A DNA stretch of 64,000 bases, taken from positions 29,463,267-29,527,266 of the forward strand of contig NC_092866.1 in the NCBI RefSeq assembly GCF_032062135.1, in the 5' to 3' direction. Position 1 is the stretch's first letter. Every line of letters starts with the position of its first letter. This document shows positions 8,983 through 21,296 of this stretch, piece by piece. Below the pieces are notes generated by a model, which worked only from the letters and a program-made list of their open reading frames with translations, was not told where the DNA came from and did no database searches. This DNA is from Pyxicephalus adspersus. Taxonomy: Eukaryota > Chordata > Amphibia > Anura > Pyxicephalidae. The translations under genes and the position numbers were made by a program.

Positions 8983-11203
8983 CACTGCACAACAACGATT
9001 TTGCTACTGGGAATAATACATGTGATTTACATGATATTGAGTATGCTGATTCCAAATCTGAACTCAGAATTTGCCTATCACTTACATATTTTAAGTTATA
9101 GGCCTGCTATAGCTGTTCACAGTAATTGGGTAATGTAATTTTACATGGGAACTTTATAACAGTAGCAGATACCATTTTGCCTGCTGCCACCTCAGCTGAA
9201 TCACGCCCCTTGGTGGCATGCATGTTCCAGCAGCAGCTGGGCATGTCTGGGTAAGTCAATAAGCTGATGTCAGAAATAGGTAAATAAGGCGAGATGGACC
9301 AAGCGCTTGTCTCTAGTGGGAAACCATCTAATTGGATAGTACAGCTAGGCCATAGTGAATCTGTTTTGAGCTAAAGATGAGTAGGTACAGCTGTGTTAAT
9401 AAACTGGTCAATTTTTGCTACAAATTGGAAATCAGGATAATTGGAAATCAGGATAAAAGATGGGCACGTCTCATGTCTGCTGTCAGGTGTGTTACGTTGG
9501 CCAACACAATGGTTGAATGGGAAAAAGAAAATAAAATGCTTTTTGCTGTGCCTATAGTTTGGCGTGAGCCAAAAGTTCATCACAGACTGTTTTTTCTTTA
9601 TGAGTAATATTGCTGGGTTTTCCAAGAAACTAAGTCAAAAAATCGTCTATCCTGATTGTGAATCAGCTCTGAAGCCAGTGCCACATGATGCAGAGAATCC
9701 AGTGCCAGTCCCTCCTACATCTGTAGTAACGAGTCGGATGAGGCACAGGAAAATGATGTTGAGTTTAAAGAATGTTATGAACCCCAATTTGAAGAGCATA
9801 AGCCACATTTTATAAGCCAATCAGATTTATATGATCTAGTAAGGGACCTGTCTTTGTCAAAGAGAAGTCTGAACTGTTAACCTCCAGAAAAAAGAAGTGG
9901 AATTTGCTACAAAAAGGAATGACAACTTCACACTTTCATGATCGTCACACAAAGTTTGCAGGTTATTACAAGCTGAAAAACGACATTTGCTTCTTTACCA
10001 ACGTCAGTGGTCTGATGATGGAGTTAGGTTGGAAATACATAAAAGAGCAGAGGAGATTGTTCACAGACTAGAGCAAAGCAAGTTTGAATGCTGTATTGCT
10101 ACATAAAGGTAACGAAAAACCTTCTGTTCGGCTCATGCCATGGAGGTCATTTTGAAATTGAATAACTATTTAGAACACAAGTGGAACATTGAAGGTGGTG
10201 GCACTCCATTTTGGCGTCAATTGGGATATACAAAATATATGTGCTTTCTGTGCCTGTGGAACAGTCATAATGACAGCAACCATTACAGTGAAAGAATAGC
10301 CACCCAGACCTGAACGCACTGTTGGCCAGTGAAACGTGAAGCATAAATCACTCATTGATCCACAGAAAGTTTACCTTCCGCCACTTCATAATAAACTTGG
10401 AATAATGAAAAACTTTGTTGTTTTCAGTATCTGAAGCACAAGTTTGGAAGTTATAACAGGTGCTAAACTGAAAGCAGGCATTTTCCTTGGTCCCCAAATC
10501 CGCAATTTGATGCGTGATGCTACACTCAGAGACAAACTCAACCCACTTGAACTTGCTGCTTGGGATTATTTGTGCTAGTTGCACAAAACTTTCTGGGCAA
10601 CCAGCGAGCTGAAAACCATGCTGAACTCGTGAACAACATGCTAACAGAATACCATCAACTTGGCTGCCACTTTAAATGTCACTTAAAATTATTTTCTTAC
10701 ATTCCCACCTACACATATTCCCACAAAATCTGGCTGATGTGAGTGATGAACAAGGGGAGATGTTCCACCAGGACATTTCTTTTATGGAAACAAGATATCA
10801 AGGCCTGTGCAACCCTAACATGATGGGCGAGTACTGCTGGTTTCTGCAACGGGGGGCAGCGGAGAGATACAAACGCAAAAGCAAAAGCCTGAAACACTTC
10901 TGAAGTGTACATATGTGTTGACAAGGTGAATTATGTGTAATTGTATATGTTGTTGAAACATCTAACTACGTTTTTGTAATGTCATGAAACTATGAGGCAA
11001 AAGTTAGTTATGTATGGAGATTACATAGTAACTGTGAAAGGAGAGAATGTAGCTAATCATGTCTATTTATGTAATTAACTTAAGATCCTAATGTCCTAGG
11101 CAAAATCAGACTTCAGATTTGGATTCAGCGCACTTAATTTAGTATAGGACACATGGATTAGACCAAGTAGCAGACAATAATATTTTTTTGTGATGCAGTG
11201 TAT
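8983..11203 (+). mobile_element. Long-TIR DNA transposon, copy 1 (degraded)
   Basis: The left end starts ACACTGCAC at 8982-8990 and the right end finishes TGCAGTGT at about 11194-11201. When the right end is reverse-complemented, the match continues imperfectly for about 100 bp (for example GAATCCAAATCTGAA against GATTCCAAATCTGAA), so the element has long inverted repeats. ATT flanks both sides and may be a 3-bp target duplication. Inside is a degraded coding region homologous to that at 37030-38720, with a deletion of about 80 bp near 9412, a lost block near 9850 and many frameshifts. Confidence 0.75.
9379..10903 (+). pseudogene. Transposase-like gene of the long-TIR element, copy 1 (broken)
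   Basis: Fragments in three frames match the better copy downstream: VYPDCESALKPVPHD-type sequence at 9649-9690, a GYTKYMCFLCLWNS-equivalent near 10225, LGNQRAENHAELVNNML at 10591-10645 and DEQGEMFHQDISF at 10747-10785. The same protein family occurs as many anonymous copies in cnidarian, insect and fish genomes. The reading frame is broken at least six times and is certainly dead. Confidence 0.7.
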
Positions 11204-12429
11204 TCATACAAAAGTGTCCATATCAGTCAGACAGTGATGTGGATACCTGAGGAAGAACCCCACCAGGAAAGACAGAACACTGGGCTGAAACATCATGTGA
11301 TTACAGCATTAGGTATGTGATAATAGATTTTACTTTTTTTTTTTGTACTTAGCATGTTTTCTATAAAGAAAGGAAACCTTTTTATGCTTTTGGTGACCTC
11401 AGGAACCGAGGATATGTTTGGTTCTCTTCCTAACTGGTTTGTTAATATTGTTCTGTTATAATGGGAAATGTCAGTCAAAGAGTAGTACACTGGCTTTAAA
11501 ACAAGCCTTCACTGACTTCTGTAGCTGTATTGTGGAGAAATTCATCATCATATTTGCAGCCAAAATGCTTTACTTCAATTTTAAAAAGCTCGGTTCATTT
11601 TGCTTCATATTAGGAACTTAATCTAGATATGTGTGACCTTATTTTATCACTTATGGACTTTGAAGAAGATGTTCAACCATGTCTGCAGCTACAGAACTCA
11701 ACATCTATACCCATGGCAGACCTTTAGGTGAATTTCCCAAACATTGAGCATTAAAATCTTGATAAAATATATTATTACACTAATGAACCAAAAAAATATT
11801 TACACAATTAGCTCTTCAACCTAGTTTTGATTAGTCTGAGCTTTATATTATGGAAGTGCTTTCAATGAAGTGGGACCTAAATGTAACTCTTATGAGCCCA
11901 TAGTCAGACATTTAAAATCTAAGGCCTTAAGCTCTCATAAACAGGTTATACCCCAAACCATGTCTCTTTTTCCTATTATGTCCCCAATCACCGTATACAA
12001 TCACAGTGTACAGAAAAAAATTCTGACTATTGGCAAAGAACAATTTGTCACAATTAAAAGAAGATGTTAAATTAAATCTATCCATAAGGGATACAAAAAA
12101 ATACATGGAAGGACACATGGCAATATACATTACAGCACTGAAGTGTCACAACTTCTGACAATATTTTCATTGCTGGCTATACTTTTCGGTCAGTGTGGCA
12201 ATTGCCTCCATAATTTTTACCATGGGCATCACACATGGGTAGAAAACAAGGGTAAACCTTCCCACAGAGGATCACAGACAAAAAAAAACTCACAGACAAA
12301 TTAAACTATGCTTATCACTCATCTTCAAAGAAAACTAATATCATCCCACTGCACAATCAAATTTTATCTTTTACAAATACTACCAAAGTGCCACTAATTT
12401 TATTGAAAGTAAGGAATTTTGATTTACAA
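11204..12429. other. Unannotated stretch with a possible retroelement tail
   Basis: A CCTGAGGAAG word at 11249 and CTGAAACATC at 11283 vaguely recall the hammerhead-like tail at 8301-8365, but no stems form. The rest (11300-12429) is AT-rich with only short chance frames. I see no gene. Confidence 0.4.
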
Positions 12430-12725
12430 AAAACGCTAGGTCCCAGGTTTGAATCTCGTCCAGGACACTATATGCATGGAGTTTGAAGGTTCTCACTGTG
12501 TTTGTGTGAGTTTCCTCTGGGTACTCCGGTTTCCTCCCACATCCCAAAAACATGCAGTTAGGTTACATGGCTGCCCTCAAAATTGACCTTAGACTGTATT
12601 AAAAAGATATATGACTGAGGTAGGGACATTAGATTGTGAGTTACTTTAAGGGACAGTTAGTGACATGACTTTGTGCTGTGTAATATGATGTTGCTATAAA
12701 AATTCTGTGTAATAAAAATAATACT
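12430..12725 (+). mobile_element. tRNA-derived SINE
   Basis: A B-box-like GGTTTGAATCTCGTCC at 12446-12461 is the internal RNA polymerase III promoter of a tRNA-derived head. The body has GTACTCCGGTTTCCTCCCAC at about 12520-12540, a block shared by many fish and amphibian SINEs, then GGGACATTAGATTGTGAG. The 3' end (about 12680-12702) is a worn form of AATATGTTGGCGCTATATAAA, also seen inverted at 39035 and 57900. It does not encode protein and would depend on a LINE for mobility. Confidence 0.75.
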
Positions 12726-13794
12726 AGCAACCTACTCATGTAAGTAGACATGCTTTGACTCCTGACTGTATGGAAATGTACAGTAGATACTAAGATTTCC
12801 AGGACACCATTCACATTCCAACTTAAGTGTGTGGGATCCATTGATGAGTAGGAGTTAGTTGCCATCTTTCAATTTAACACAGAGATTTGCTGCTGGCCAC
12901 AGATTGTGAGCTTTATCTGATGTACACAGAAGGTCTTCATGTGAGTAGGGTTCGCTTTGAAGAATGTACAACTGTTGTTCATTCAATCAGGTATGCTATT
13001 TTAAACAAACAATTTGCCTTTCTATTATTGATACTGTCAACAAAACAAGTAAAATACTGCCCAGACAGAACTGACATTTAGAAACTAAGATGAGATTACA
13101 TACATTTATGAAGGATTCAGTGACCAGAAGAAACCAAAAAGAGACCAAAAAATATAGAAGTGTTATAGAAAACATAGTGTAAAATACCACAACTATTTCT
13201 GCTAGCAACTGGTTAACCTCTGTCTATATAGCCCAGACAGACCAGTACAGCTTCATTTTTATGCAGCTCTAGACTAGCATAACCTTTTTAACACCACTTT
13301 GTTTCCATAGGAAGATTCCATGTGTGTAAACATCTTTGGAAATGCCCATAAAAGGACTGGAGGAGAGAGTGTGAGAAAGACACTGGGACATGGGAATATT
13401 AATACAGAAAAAATGGCATATTTCAAATAGTTAATAGAGAAATTAAGTAAGTAACTGTTAATATAAATGTAAACTACTTGCTGATGTAATCCTACCTATA
13501 ATGGAAAATGATTTAATAGTCGCTTTAAAGCAATATAGAGTGTCAATAGTGATCACAAATTCCCAGGATATTCATTCTCTCTTGCATATAATTTAACATG
13601 TGTAAATAGGTGGCCATTCTCCAAAAAACATGTAATAGTCATTGTGTACAACCAAGATAATCTATAATTTTCTTCAGTTTGGCCGATAAATATGGCACAC
13701 GTGTAAAATTTAGAGGGGGCTCTTTAGAATTTAGATAGACCTCCCTATCTGGCACCTCGCAGTGTCAACTTTGACAATTCTGTCATTATTTGTT
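12726..13794. other. Unannotated stretch
   Basis: No coding homology, RNA gene or clear repeat is visible. Short open frames on both strands look like chance. It lies in the presumed first intron of the EHBP1-family gene. Confidence 0.5.
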
Positions 13795-13927
13795 ACTGTA
13801 CAGCAGTGGTGCCCAAGCTTTCTGACAGCAGGGTCAGGTAACATAGAATAAAATTATTATTTAATTATTAACCAGCCACGACAGGCATCGATCCGCAGCC
13901 CAGGGGTTTTGGTGACCACTGCTGTAC
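13795..13927. mobile_element. hAT-like miniature element
   Basis: The ends are inverted repeats: CAGCAGTGGTGCCCAA (from 13801) and, on the other strand, CAGCAGTGGTCACCAA (ending at about 13924). CAG plus GTGG followed by CCAA is the typical hAT terminal pattern. The 130-bp interior has no coding capacity. The flanks (TACTGTA and TACAATA) are similar but not an exact target duplication. Confidence 0.6.
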
Positions 13928-14063
13928 AATATGCCTGAACTAGCTGTCAGTACTTTATTTGGGGAGCAGTGCATTGGATTTAAGTTGTTTTGGTAATAAA
14001 ATATCAATTAACTATCAATATATTTGACATGACTGAATATTTGTTAGTTTACCTGCACATAAT

Positions 14064-15239
14064 TACAGTAAAACCTTGGCTAACGAATGGCCCTGCTAAC
14101 AAATTTTTCGGCTAACAAATTTTGTTTCAGTGTTTATTGGACTCAGCTAAGGCGTTTTGACTAGGCTAACGAATGTAAAAAAACAAAAAACAAAAACAGA
14201 TGCCTGATAACATACTGTATCAGAAAGCGAAAGAGAGACAACCTTTGACCTATATATAGAGGGGCTTGCAGAGTCCTGTGTGGCTGTGAATTTGAAAGGT
14301 AGGTGTGATTTATAGCATTTATTCTTTACACACAAACCGGCTTCCCTACTTGTTCTGTGAAGGACAGAGGCTGGATGTGGGCAGGGTCAGTTTGCATGAC
14401 TTGCAGAAGAAATCATTTGCTAAACAAAGCTGAGGTTGTGGGTGATCTTAGGAGGGTGAGCCATTCTCCAACCTTTTGTAACCCTTTAATTACCAAGACT
14501 AACTGTTTCTTTTTGCATTTTAAAGCACAGCTTGCTTTGGAAGTTAAAGCATACCTAAACTCAGATTTTTTACTTTTTATAAAAGGGTAGACAATATAAA
14601 AGGGTAGAGCGCAAAGCCTCTTGGGACACCTAAGTCATGCATCCTGGGAGGACCGAAAAGGAGCCCTTTCATCAAAAGGGAAAAAAATTGCTGATCTCAC
14701 ACATGAGCAGTGAGATCGACAAGTTTTTTTCCCACCTACGTCACCCGATCCTGCGCCTGTGTCGGGTGATGTAGGAAGAAGAACTTGGAAGAAGAGGAGA
14801 AGCTGGCAGCGCCTGATGCGCCGGCCCAAAGACGAGTACTGTCCCTGCGGGATAGAAGATAAGTGTATTTCTTTTGTTTTGGGCGAGGTTTGAGTTTACT
14901 TCCTCTTTAATGAATGTCTAGGCTCCATAAAGTTTTTGTTTTGTTGATTTGTTTGTGATTAACTCACAGTGAGGATTTTATGCTTTTTTTAATTGCATTT
15001 ATTAAAATAATGTGCCTGTTACCTGCTGTTACAGGGGGAAGCTGTTCATCTCAGTATTTGGTGAGTGTATGACCTTTTATATTGTGCTTTTTACTATTCT
15101 TATAAAACTTATCTTTAAATTGTGGGCAGCATCCAGAACAAATAAATGATTTTTTATAGAAACCAATAGGAAATCATGTTTTGGCTAAAACATTGTGATT
15201 CCAGAACGAATTATCTTTGTTAGCCTAGGTATCACTGTA
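14064..15239. mobile_element. Tigger/pogo-like non-autonomous element
   Basis: The left end CAGTAAAACCTTGGCTAACG (14066-14085) and the right end, reverse-complemented CAGTGATACCTAGGCTAAC (15237 back), are matching inverted repeats flanked by TA on both sides. This is the pattern of Tc1/mariner-class Tigger elements, which insert at TA. The repeat word GGCTAAC recurs several times inside the left end. There is no transposase, and a second MITE is nested inside at 14544-14910. Confidence 0.7.
14544..14910. mobile_element. TTAA-flanked MITE nested in the Tigger-like element
   Basis: TTAA stands at both ends (14544-14547 and 14907-14910). The ends are inverted: TTAAAGCATACCTAAACTCA on the left and, on the other strand, TTAAAGAGGAAGTAAACTCA on the right. 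TTAA targets are typical of piggyBac and Kolobok elements. Related copies or ends lie at 21020-21265 and 32755-32987 (shared ACTTTACATAAAAGGG-type block). Confidence 0.6.
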
Positions 15240-17734
15240 CTTGATTAACTTACTTTAAAACTTCTTTGGAACATGTTCACAGGTGTCATTGCCAATATAT
15301 TGCCATAATGCATGCACATTAAAGTATAATATGTAATGCAAAAGACTAGACAAAAAATAACATGCACTAAATATTAATGCATTATGTACGCATGCACAGA
15401 ACAACACAATGGACAGTAGAGGATTCAGATAAAAAAATCTTTTTACACTTCACCATGGTTTCATGTGACAAGGGGACAATGCAGAAGCACAGTTGTTAGG
15501 TCAAAGTCTTCGTGCTATAGGACAAGATAAATCTATCCTAAATTCAACCTGTGGCTTGCCCATTCCGGGCCCCCATCTCTAACAGAACATATTTTACCTT
15601 GCCTTCACAGCTCAGTTCAGCAGCAGAAACCCAATGTAAACACGATGTACTTGGTATAGAAAAACGTGATTAATTTTACGTAAGAGCACTGGGTAAATTA
15701 GAACCTTCACACAAGTCCATAGATCTAAGTTTGATAAGCTTGCAGCTTACATAAGGCTTACCTTTAGCTTCCAACTACTAAATAGATGTAAGTATGTGAA
15801 ACTATGGAAGTTTAAATAAAGTTAACCTGTTAGTTTGATCTGCAAGAGATGAGTCTGTGTTCACTTAAAGGTGGACTTTGTGTATGTTAAATACACAAAT
15901 ATGAAATACATATATTGGGGGTGTTCATCCTAGATAGTAGACATCTTCTTAGTAGGCTCCACAACCCCCTGGGCACTTCGGCTTAGTTTTCCTGATTCTG
16001 ACTGCCTCTTTCCTTCTGTAGCCACCATACCCGTTGCCCAGACTCCAGCTGATGGAATCCTGTGATGTCTGGATGGCAGGGTAGCTCAAATCTGTCTCCT
16101 CTTTCCTGACGCAGGATTTCAATATGGTGTTATGCCCATATTGCATGAGTAACAGCACCACTATGCAGAGTCTAAAATCGATGGATAGCTTCTCCAATCA
16201 TAGTGTGCCCAGTAATCTGCCCTCTTGCAGAAGATTAGGCAGATTTTACAGAGGCCAACCATTTAATAACTAAAAATAATCTAAAAGCAATGTTGAATAG
16301 TAAAACACACAAACCATAAGAGCTTAGTCACCACAGCTCAAGCTCATAACATATAACCTCCCTAAAGGCCTCTCCTATATGCAAAGAAGAGACTATACCA
16401 CATATTTTCAGGCTATGAGTGGTGCATATGGGGGGCGGGATATGCTCCTTCCAGAATTTTTTTAGTTTTCACTTTTCATGCCTCCATTTATCTATGTTCT
16501 TTTGCTCATATGACTTTGAGGAAGTTGTGATCCTTTCACAGGATGGTGTTCTGTTCATAGGTTTTTATTGTTTATAGTTTTTTTTTCCTAAGCATTCAGT
16601 TATTTTAGATTGTTTCCAAGTGCCTGATTGGGTGCTTCCCCCCACATGTTTATCAATATTACCTCTATTTTCACTTTCTCATTCTCTTTCCTGATAGCTT
16701 TCTTCTATTGTTTTCTTTCTTTTCCTTATTTGGCACAGGGGTCATCAGCCCTTTACCTAGGAATTAGTGGCTTCAATTGATAGCTGTGTACAATGCACAT
16801 TTTATTATGGCTACCTCTCCACCTCTTTTCCAATCACACGTGGGACTCAAGAGGCTGCCCATTATTTCCTGCCCTATTTACTATTGCAGTAGAATATAAA
16901 GCCATCCACATAAGATATAAAAATTATAATAAAGACATAGAGTAAAAGAGTGTTCGATTCAAGCAACGCCTTTAAGCTAATAATATAAACCATAACTTAA
17001 CCTAAACTTTAACTGCCCTCTGTACACTTAAGACTTTACCCACATTACCTTTTTTCTTTGGCTATCATTTAAATATAGAAAAATCACTGGCACTTATTAT
17101 ATCCCTGCCCAATTCCTTACTTTCTCAATTCTAATCTTTCTTCCTTTTAGGCCTTTCTCTGCTATACCCTAACTAGGTATCAAACTAACTGAATCTCACC
17201 AGTAGACCCCCCAAATCATTACACCTTCTGCACATGTCACTGGACACCTTGCAAGGAAAACAACTTGCTTTTCTTTTGCAAGCAGCTAAGCAAATTAACA
17301 ATGCAGTTTTAATACTTTGATCACCCTGCAATTGGAGAGTGAATGAGCAACAACAGACTGATGAGATCATTTGTCTGCTGTCTCCTACTGTTTGCTTGTC
17401 AAACTAAATACATGCAGCAGTGAGTGGTGTCCTTGGTGTTGCCACTACTGCAAACAATTACAACAGGGTTAAGACCAATTAGTATGCAGCAACACTTTTT
17501 TATTAAAATAAATACATAATAATTAGTCAAAAGTGGAATAAGTGATATAGGAAGTGAGGATGAAGTGAGAAAGGGTAGACTTATAGCATTGGCTATGAGG
17601 GGCTTCCAAAAGTTGCATGCAATATGTACTTTTCATATGTATTATTATGATTATTTTAGGAAACGTCCAGCTTATTGTCATACTTGGGGAGAAATGGCAG
17701 GAAAGGCAAGCTCTATGGCTTGCACAGAAATGGT
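15240..17734. other. Unannotated AT-rich stretch
   Basis: About 2.5 kb without a gene I can support. A pyrimidine-rich tract lies at 16640-16740. A minus-strand open frame at 15949-16197 looks attractive, but it opens with TTG directly after a stop and has no splice site, so it is not called. The remainder shows no repeat structure by eye. Confidence 0.45.
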
Positions 17735-18030
17735 GTGAGCCCTGAGAAGGGCCAAGGCGCAGGGTCTAGTATTAGTATTTTAATCTAATACTAGTATTAG
17801 TATTAGAGTTTAGCAGTAACCAGGTCTTCTCCAGAGCCTCTAGTGGTTGGAAGCGGAAAATGCCTTCCCTTTCATCCTCACCGCCCCAGCATGAAGACTG
17901 AATGGGAAATCAGCAGCCTCCTGGTTGTCACGCTTGGAGAGATTGAGCCTTTAGGGGGCGCTATGGCATGAACCATAGTGGTGTCTAACCACTATGGAAG
18001 CAGAAAATGCCTCCCCTTTCATCTTTACAT
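17735..18030 (-). mobile_element. LTR-like fragment with internal duplication and hairpin
   Basis: The block GGTCTTCTCCAGAGCCTCTA at 17823-17842 is the reverse complement of sequence at 40852-40872 inside the LTR-like segment there, and GCGCAGGGTCTA at about 17757 also agrees. A block GAAAATGCCTTCCCTTTCAT at about 17856 recurs with changes at about 18004, so the segment holds a 148-bp direct duplication. A perfect 10-bp inverted repeat (CCATAGTGGT and ACCACTATGG) lies at 17973-17997. This is probably an old gypsy LTR in minus orientation. Confidence 0.45.
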
Positions 18031-18309
18031 AACCACATCTTGGACACTTTGTATGAAACTGTCCTGAACGAAGTAGAGTACACAGCACCATTAGAACAAA
18101 CTCCTCTACTTGGGATAAACTTGCACTAGATGACAGTGAATGAAGGGGGATTTTTTGGTTGGCATTGGGGCAGCCTGCACAGTATTGAAGACTAAAGAAG
18201 TACACAAATCATTACCTGGAAAAAAGGTAGCTACTGGGGTGGGTTTGGGTGGAACAGCAATTGAGTTAAACTAAACAAAAATAGCAAATATTCATTTAGC
18301 AGATCAGAT

Positions 18310-20470
18310 AGACCTTGTAACATCTGTATTAGTTTCTGACAATGTCATGTGAATTTAGTGGGAAAAGACATCTTATCAGAAATTCTGGCTGTGTGCAGTA
18401 TACTGAAAATAAAATAACAGTAACAAGCCCTTTATCTGATGCAATTTTAAACAAAGCAGCTGTAGCATTTGTTATGAGTATGCACATATTTCCTTTCAAA
18501 ATGACTGTAGACTTGGAGTTAAAAGAGTTTCCTGAAATTTTATGGGCAAAAAATAAGTATGATGCTGGCAAATTACCAGTGACTCCAGTAAATATCAAAG
18601 TAAAGAAGGGATCAGTACTGCCTAGATTGTCCCAGTACCCTTATCTGCACAACAGATAGAGGGCATTAAAGAACAAACTGAAGAATATGAGAATGGGTGT
18701 GTTGATACAAATGAAATCACCTGTGGCGTACCCACTTGGGAAACTATGGAAACTTACAACTAAAGGGCAACCCCCAGTGTTCCGAATGGTGTATGACTTG
18801 AGGGCAGTAAATAATAAAGCAGAGACTGACACTCCAGTGGTGCCAAACCCTCATACTCTGTTGGGTCAGATACCTACAACTGCTGCTTGTTTCTCTGTGA
18901 TTGACTTGGCTAACGCATTATTTTCTTTGCTTTTTGCGCCCAGACAAGTATTCTCTTTTTGCCTTTACATTTGAGAACATACAAAGATGTTGGAAGTGTC
19001 TTGCAAAGAGGTGTACATTCACTCACCCTGAACAACCAAACATTGGCATGGAAATGTGGGAAAGAAACCACAAGTTTACCGTTTCCTAGCCAAGACAGGT
19101 AATAAATCACATCAAAGGAAACTGCAATATTGTAGAGAAAAAGTGGTACTTTTAGGACATTGTATTTCTGAAGGTTAAAACACTTTTGAAAGAACTTAAA
19201 AAACAGGGAATTTTCAAAATTCTTGTCAGAATGTCAGACAGCTTGGAGCCTTCCTTGGCTTGATAGGGTACTGCCGGGAGTGAAGCCCAAGCACCTCTAT
19301 AATAAAGATGTATTAGTTTCAGAGGAATACTTCCAATTCTGGACAGATCATGTCAAGGCTATGGAAGATCGGAAAACAGCTATATTATCAGCTCCCGCTC
19401 TTGCCCTTCCAGACTATAGAAAACCATTTCAGCTGTTCTGTCATGAGAAAGCTGGCTATGCCACAGGAGTACTGTGCCAACGGCATGGAAACAAAGAAAT
19501 ACAATTGGCATATTCCCCTGTCAGGTAGACCCTGTGATAAAGGGACCCATAAGCTGTGTTATAGTGGCAGCATGTGAATTGTTGCTTGAAAAAAGTAGAC
19601 TTGGTCTTTGATCATACACTTAAATTATTTGTACCAACAGTGTTACATAAATATTAAAAAAGGTACAAGCAAATCATCTGTCAGCAGCTAGGTTGACGAA
19701 ACTAGAGGTTGCCTTACTTACACCTACCAAACTTAACAATCAGAAAGTACAATATATTAAATCCTGCTACACTTCTTCCATGTGCCTTAAGAGAAGAAGA
19801 TGTACATGATTGCATGATTGCTAAGACACAGGGAATAGTAAGTGTATCAGATGAGCCGCTACTAATCCTGATTTTGAAATGTTTAGAGATGGCTCCCAAT
19901 GCTGACTGAGAATAGAAAGCAACATACTGAGTATGCAGTAGTAACTACACATGACATATTAAAGCAACAGAGTTTACCTTCCAACATGTCAGCTCAGGAA
20001 ACTGAATTACAAGCCCTGATTGAATCATGTACTCCGGCCAAGGGCAAGAGAGCTACTATCTGGACAGATAGCCACTACGGATTTGACATAGCACATGAGT
20101 ATGGTCATATTTGGAAGGCCAGGAATTACATGACATCTTTAGGTAAGTCAACTAAGAATGCCAAATTAGTGGGAGAGCTTCTCCAGAGCTTCCTGCTGAA
20201 GTAGCCATTGTAAAAGTATAGGCGCATACAAAGCTTTGAACTCCAGAAGCAAAGGTAATGCAAAAGCTCTACTGCCAATAGTACCTAAAAGAACCATGTT
20301 ATCTGACATGTTAGACAATAAAGAGAAAACAAAGAAAAAAGAAGAGATTGCTTTTCAGGTCCAAACTAAATTACTTGATCCCACAAGCTCATACCAGGAG
20401 ATTTGGTTGTGATAAAAAGACACACCAGATACACCTTGGAGCAGGGCCTACAGTACCCCTTTTTTGGCAA
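18310..20470 (+). pseudogene. Endogenous retrovirus pol relic (RT, RNase H, integrase end)
   Basis: Fragments in several frames follow retroviral pol order. Segment 18522-18640 resembles the start of reverse transcriptase (LWAKNKYD). Segment 18715-18905 has PVFRMVYDLRAVN, PNPHTLLGQIP and FSVIDL, RT blocks of the gamma/epsilon-retrovirus type. Segment 19255-19510 is the connection to RNase H (ILSAPALALPDY, LFCHEKAGYATGVL). Segment 19985-20200 is RNase H (WTDSHYGFDIAHEYG). Segment 20390-20460 resembles the integrase C-terminal domain. The RT active-site region and most of the integrase are deleted, and stops and frameshifts are many, so it cannot function. No LTR pair or primer binding site was found. 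Confidence 0.8.
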
Positions 20471-21019
20471 CATGTGGTACACACATATGGTCCAGATAAT
20501 CAAACACTACCCAAAGACTAAGTAGAATGTATTATGCATTTAAGCACCTGTTTGATAAAAAGAAGGGTAAAGCCATGGTTAATCAGTGGAACAACCGTTT
20601 TAGTTAATACCACATTCAAAGAAAAATGGGAAATTATTCCAGGTAGGAGAAAAATAGAAAATGGATATGTTGGATGCATGGATAGAAAGGCTTTAAAAAG
20701 TGAAAAAAAGACCCATGTTGTGGGTGCGGGGCAAAAGGCCTGAAACCGTCAGGTGGTGAAAAATATTCCCTACGGTATACCCTGTGGAGGACAAACACCA
20801 GGAATGATTTAGAGAACGTAAGTATGTATAATGTGACAGTGAATAGGTGTAGTGTGGTGAGTAAGTGTAATAAGATGTGGAATGTATATTCTAAATTATT
20901 GACATGGTTGGAAGAGCAGGCTCCACTAGGGACTGAACATGCTTAAGAAGCTTACTACAAAATTCGTTCCCAAGTAATCATGATGGTAGGGGAATACCAA
21001 TGGGAACAAATGCAGTTTG
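20471..21019 (+). other. Unassigned sequence downstream of the pol relic
   Basis: A 69-codon frame lies at 20534-20743, and other short frames follow. They could be remains of the retroviral 3' half, but I see no diagnostic motif. A GTGACAGTGAATAGGTGTAG stretch near 20835 is not a recognisable LTR. Confidence 0.3.
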
Positions 21020-21265
21020 TAAAAAGATAGTTAAACCAGATTTCCTGGATTAGGTTCTGTGCCATCCAGTAATCTGCCTTTGTCCCGGCGAAGAAAAAGC
21101 AGAATGTCCCATGTAGGAAGAAGCCTCCTGGAATGTGTGACGTGGGTATCCCAGGAGGCTCTGCGCTCTGTCTTTTTTGAAGGGGAGGGGTTTTAAAAAA
21201 TCATAGTTTCTACTTTGTCTACCCTTTTATGTAAAGTAAAAATTTTAGTGGTAGGCCTGCTTTAA
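21020..21265. mobile_element. TTAA-type MITE fragment
   Basis: The right side has CTACCCTTTTATGTAAAGTA (21220-21239) followed by GGCCTGCTTTAA, the same layout as the MITE end at 32941-32987 and, inverted, the left end of the one at 14544. A fold around CCTCCTGG...CCAGGAGG (21126-21160) fits a hairpin interior. The left limit is approximate. Confidence 0.5.
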
Positions 21266-21296
21266 TGGAAAGCCCTTAAAAGGTGATACTGCAGTC

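Noticed and set aside
10147..10355. Minus-strand frames in the long-TIR transposon
   Set aside because: They overlap the plus-strand transposase homology and are antisense shadows.
11241..11300. Second hammerhead-like motif (CCTGAGGAAG ... CTGAAAC)
   Set aside because: The core words are present, but no stem II can form between them and GTC is missing; kept only as a possible decayed relative of 8301-8365.
15949..16197. Minus-strand frame with a hydrophobic start, looking like a small secreted protein
   Set aside because: The frame starts with TTG right after an in-frame stop, has no ATG near the hydrophobic part and no splice acceptor or donor that would make it an exon.
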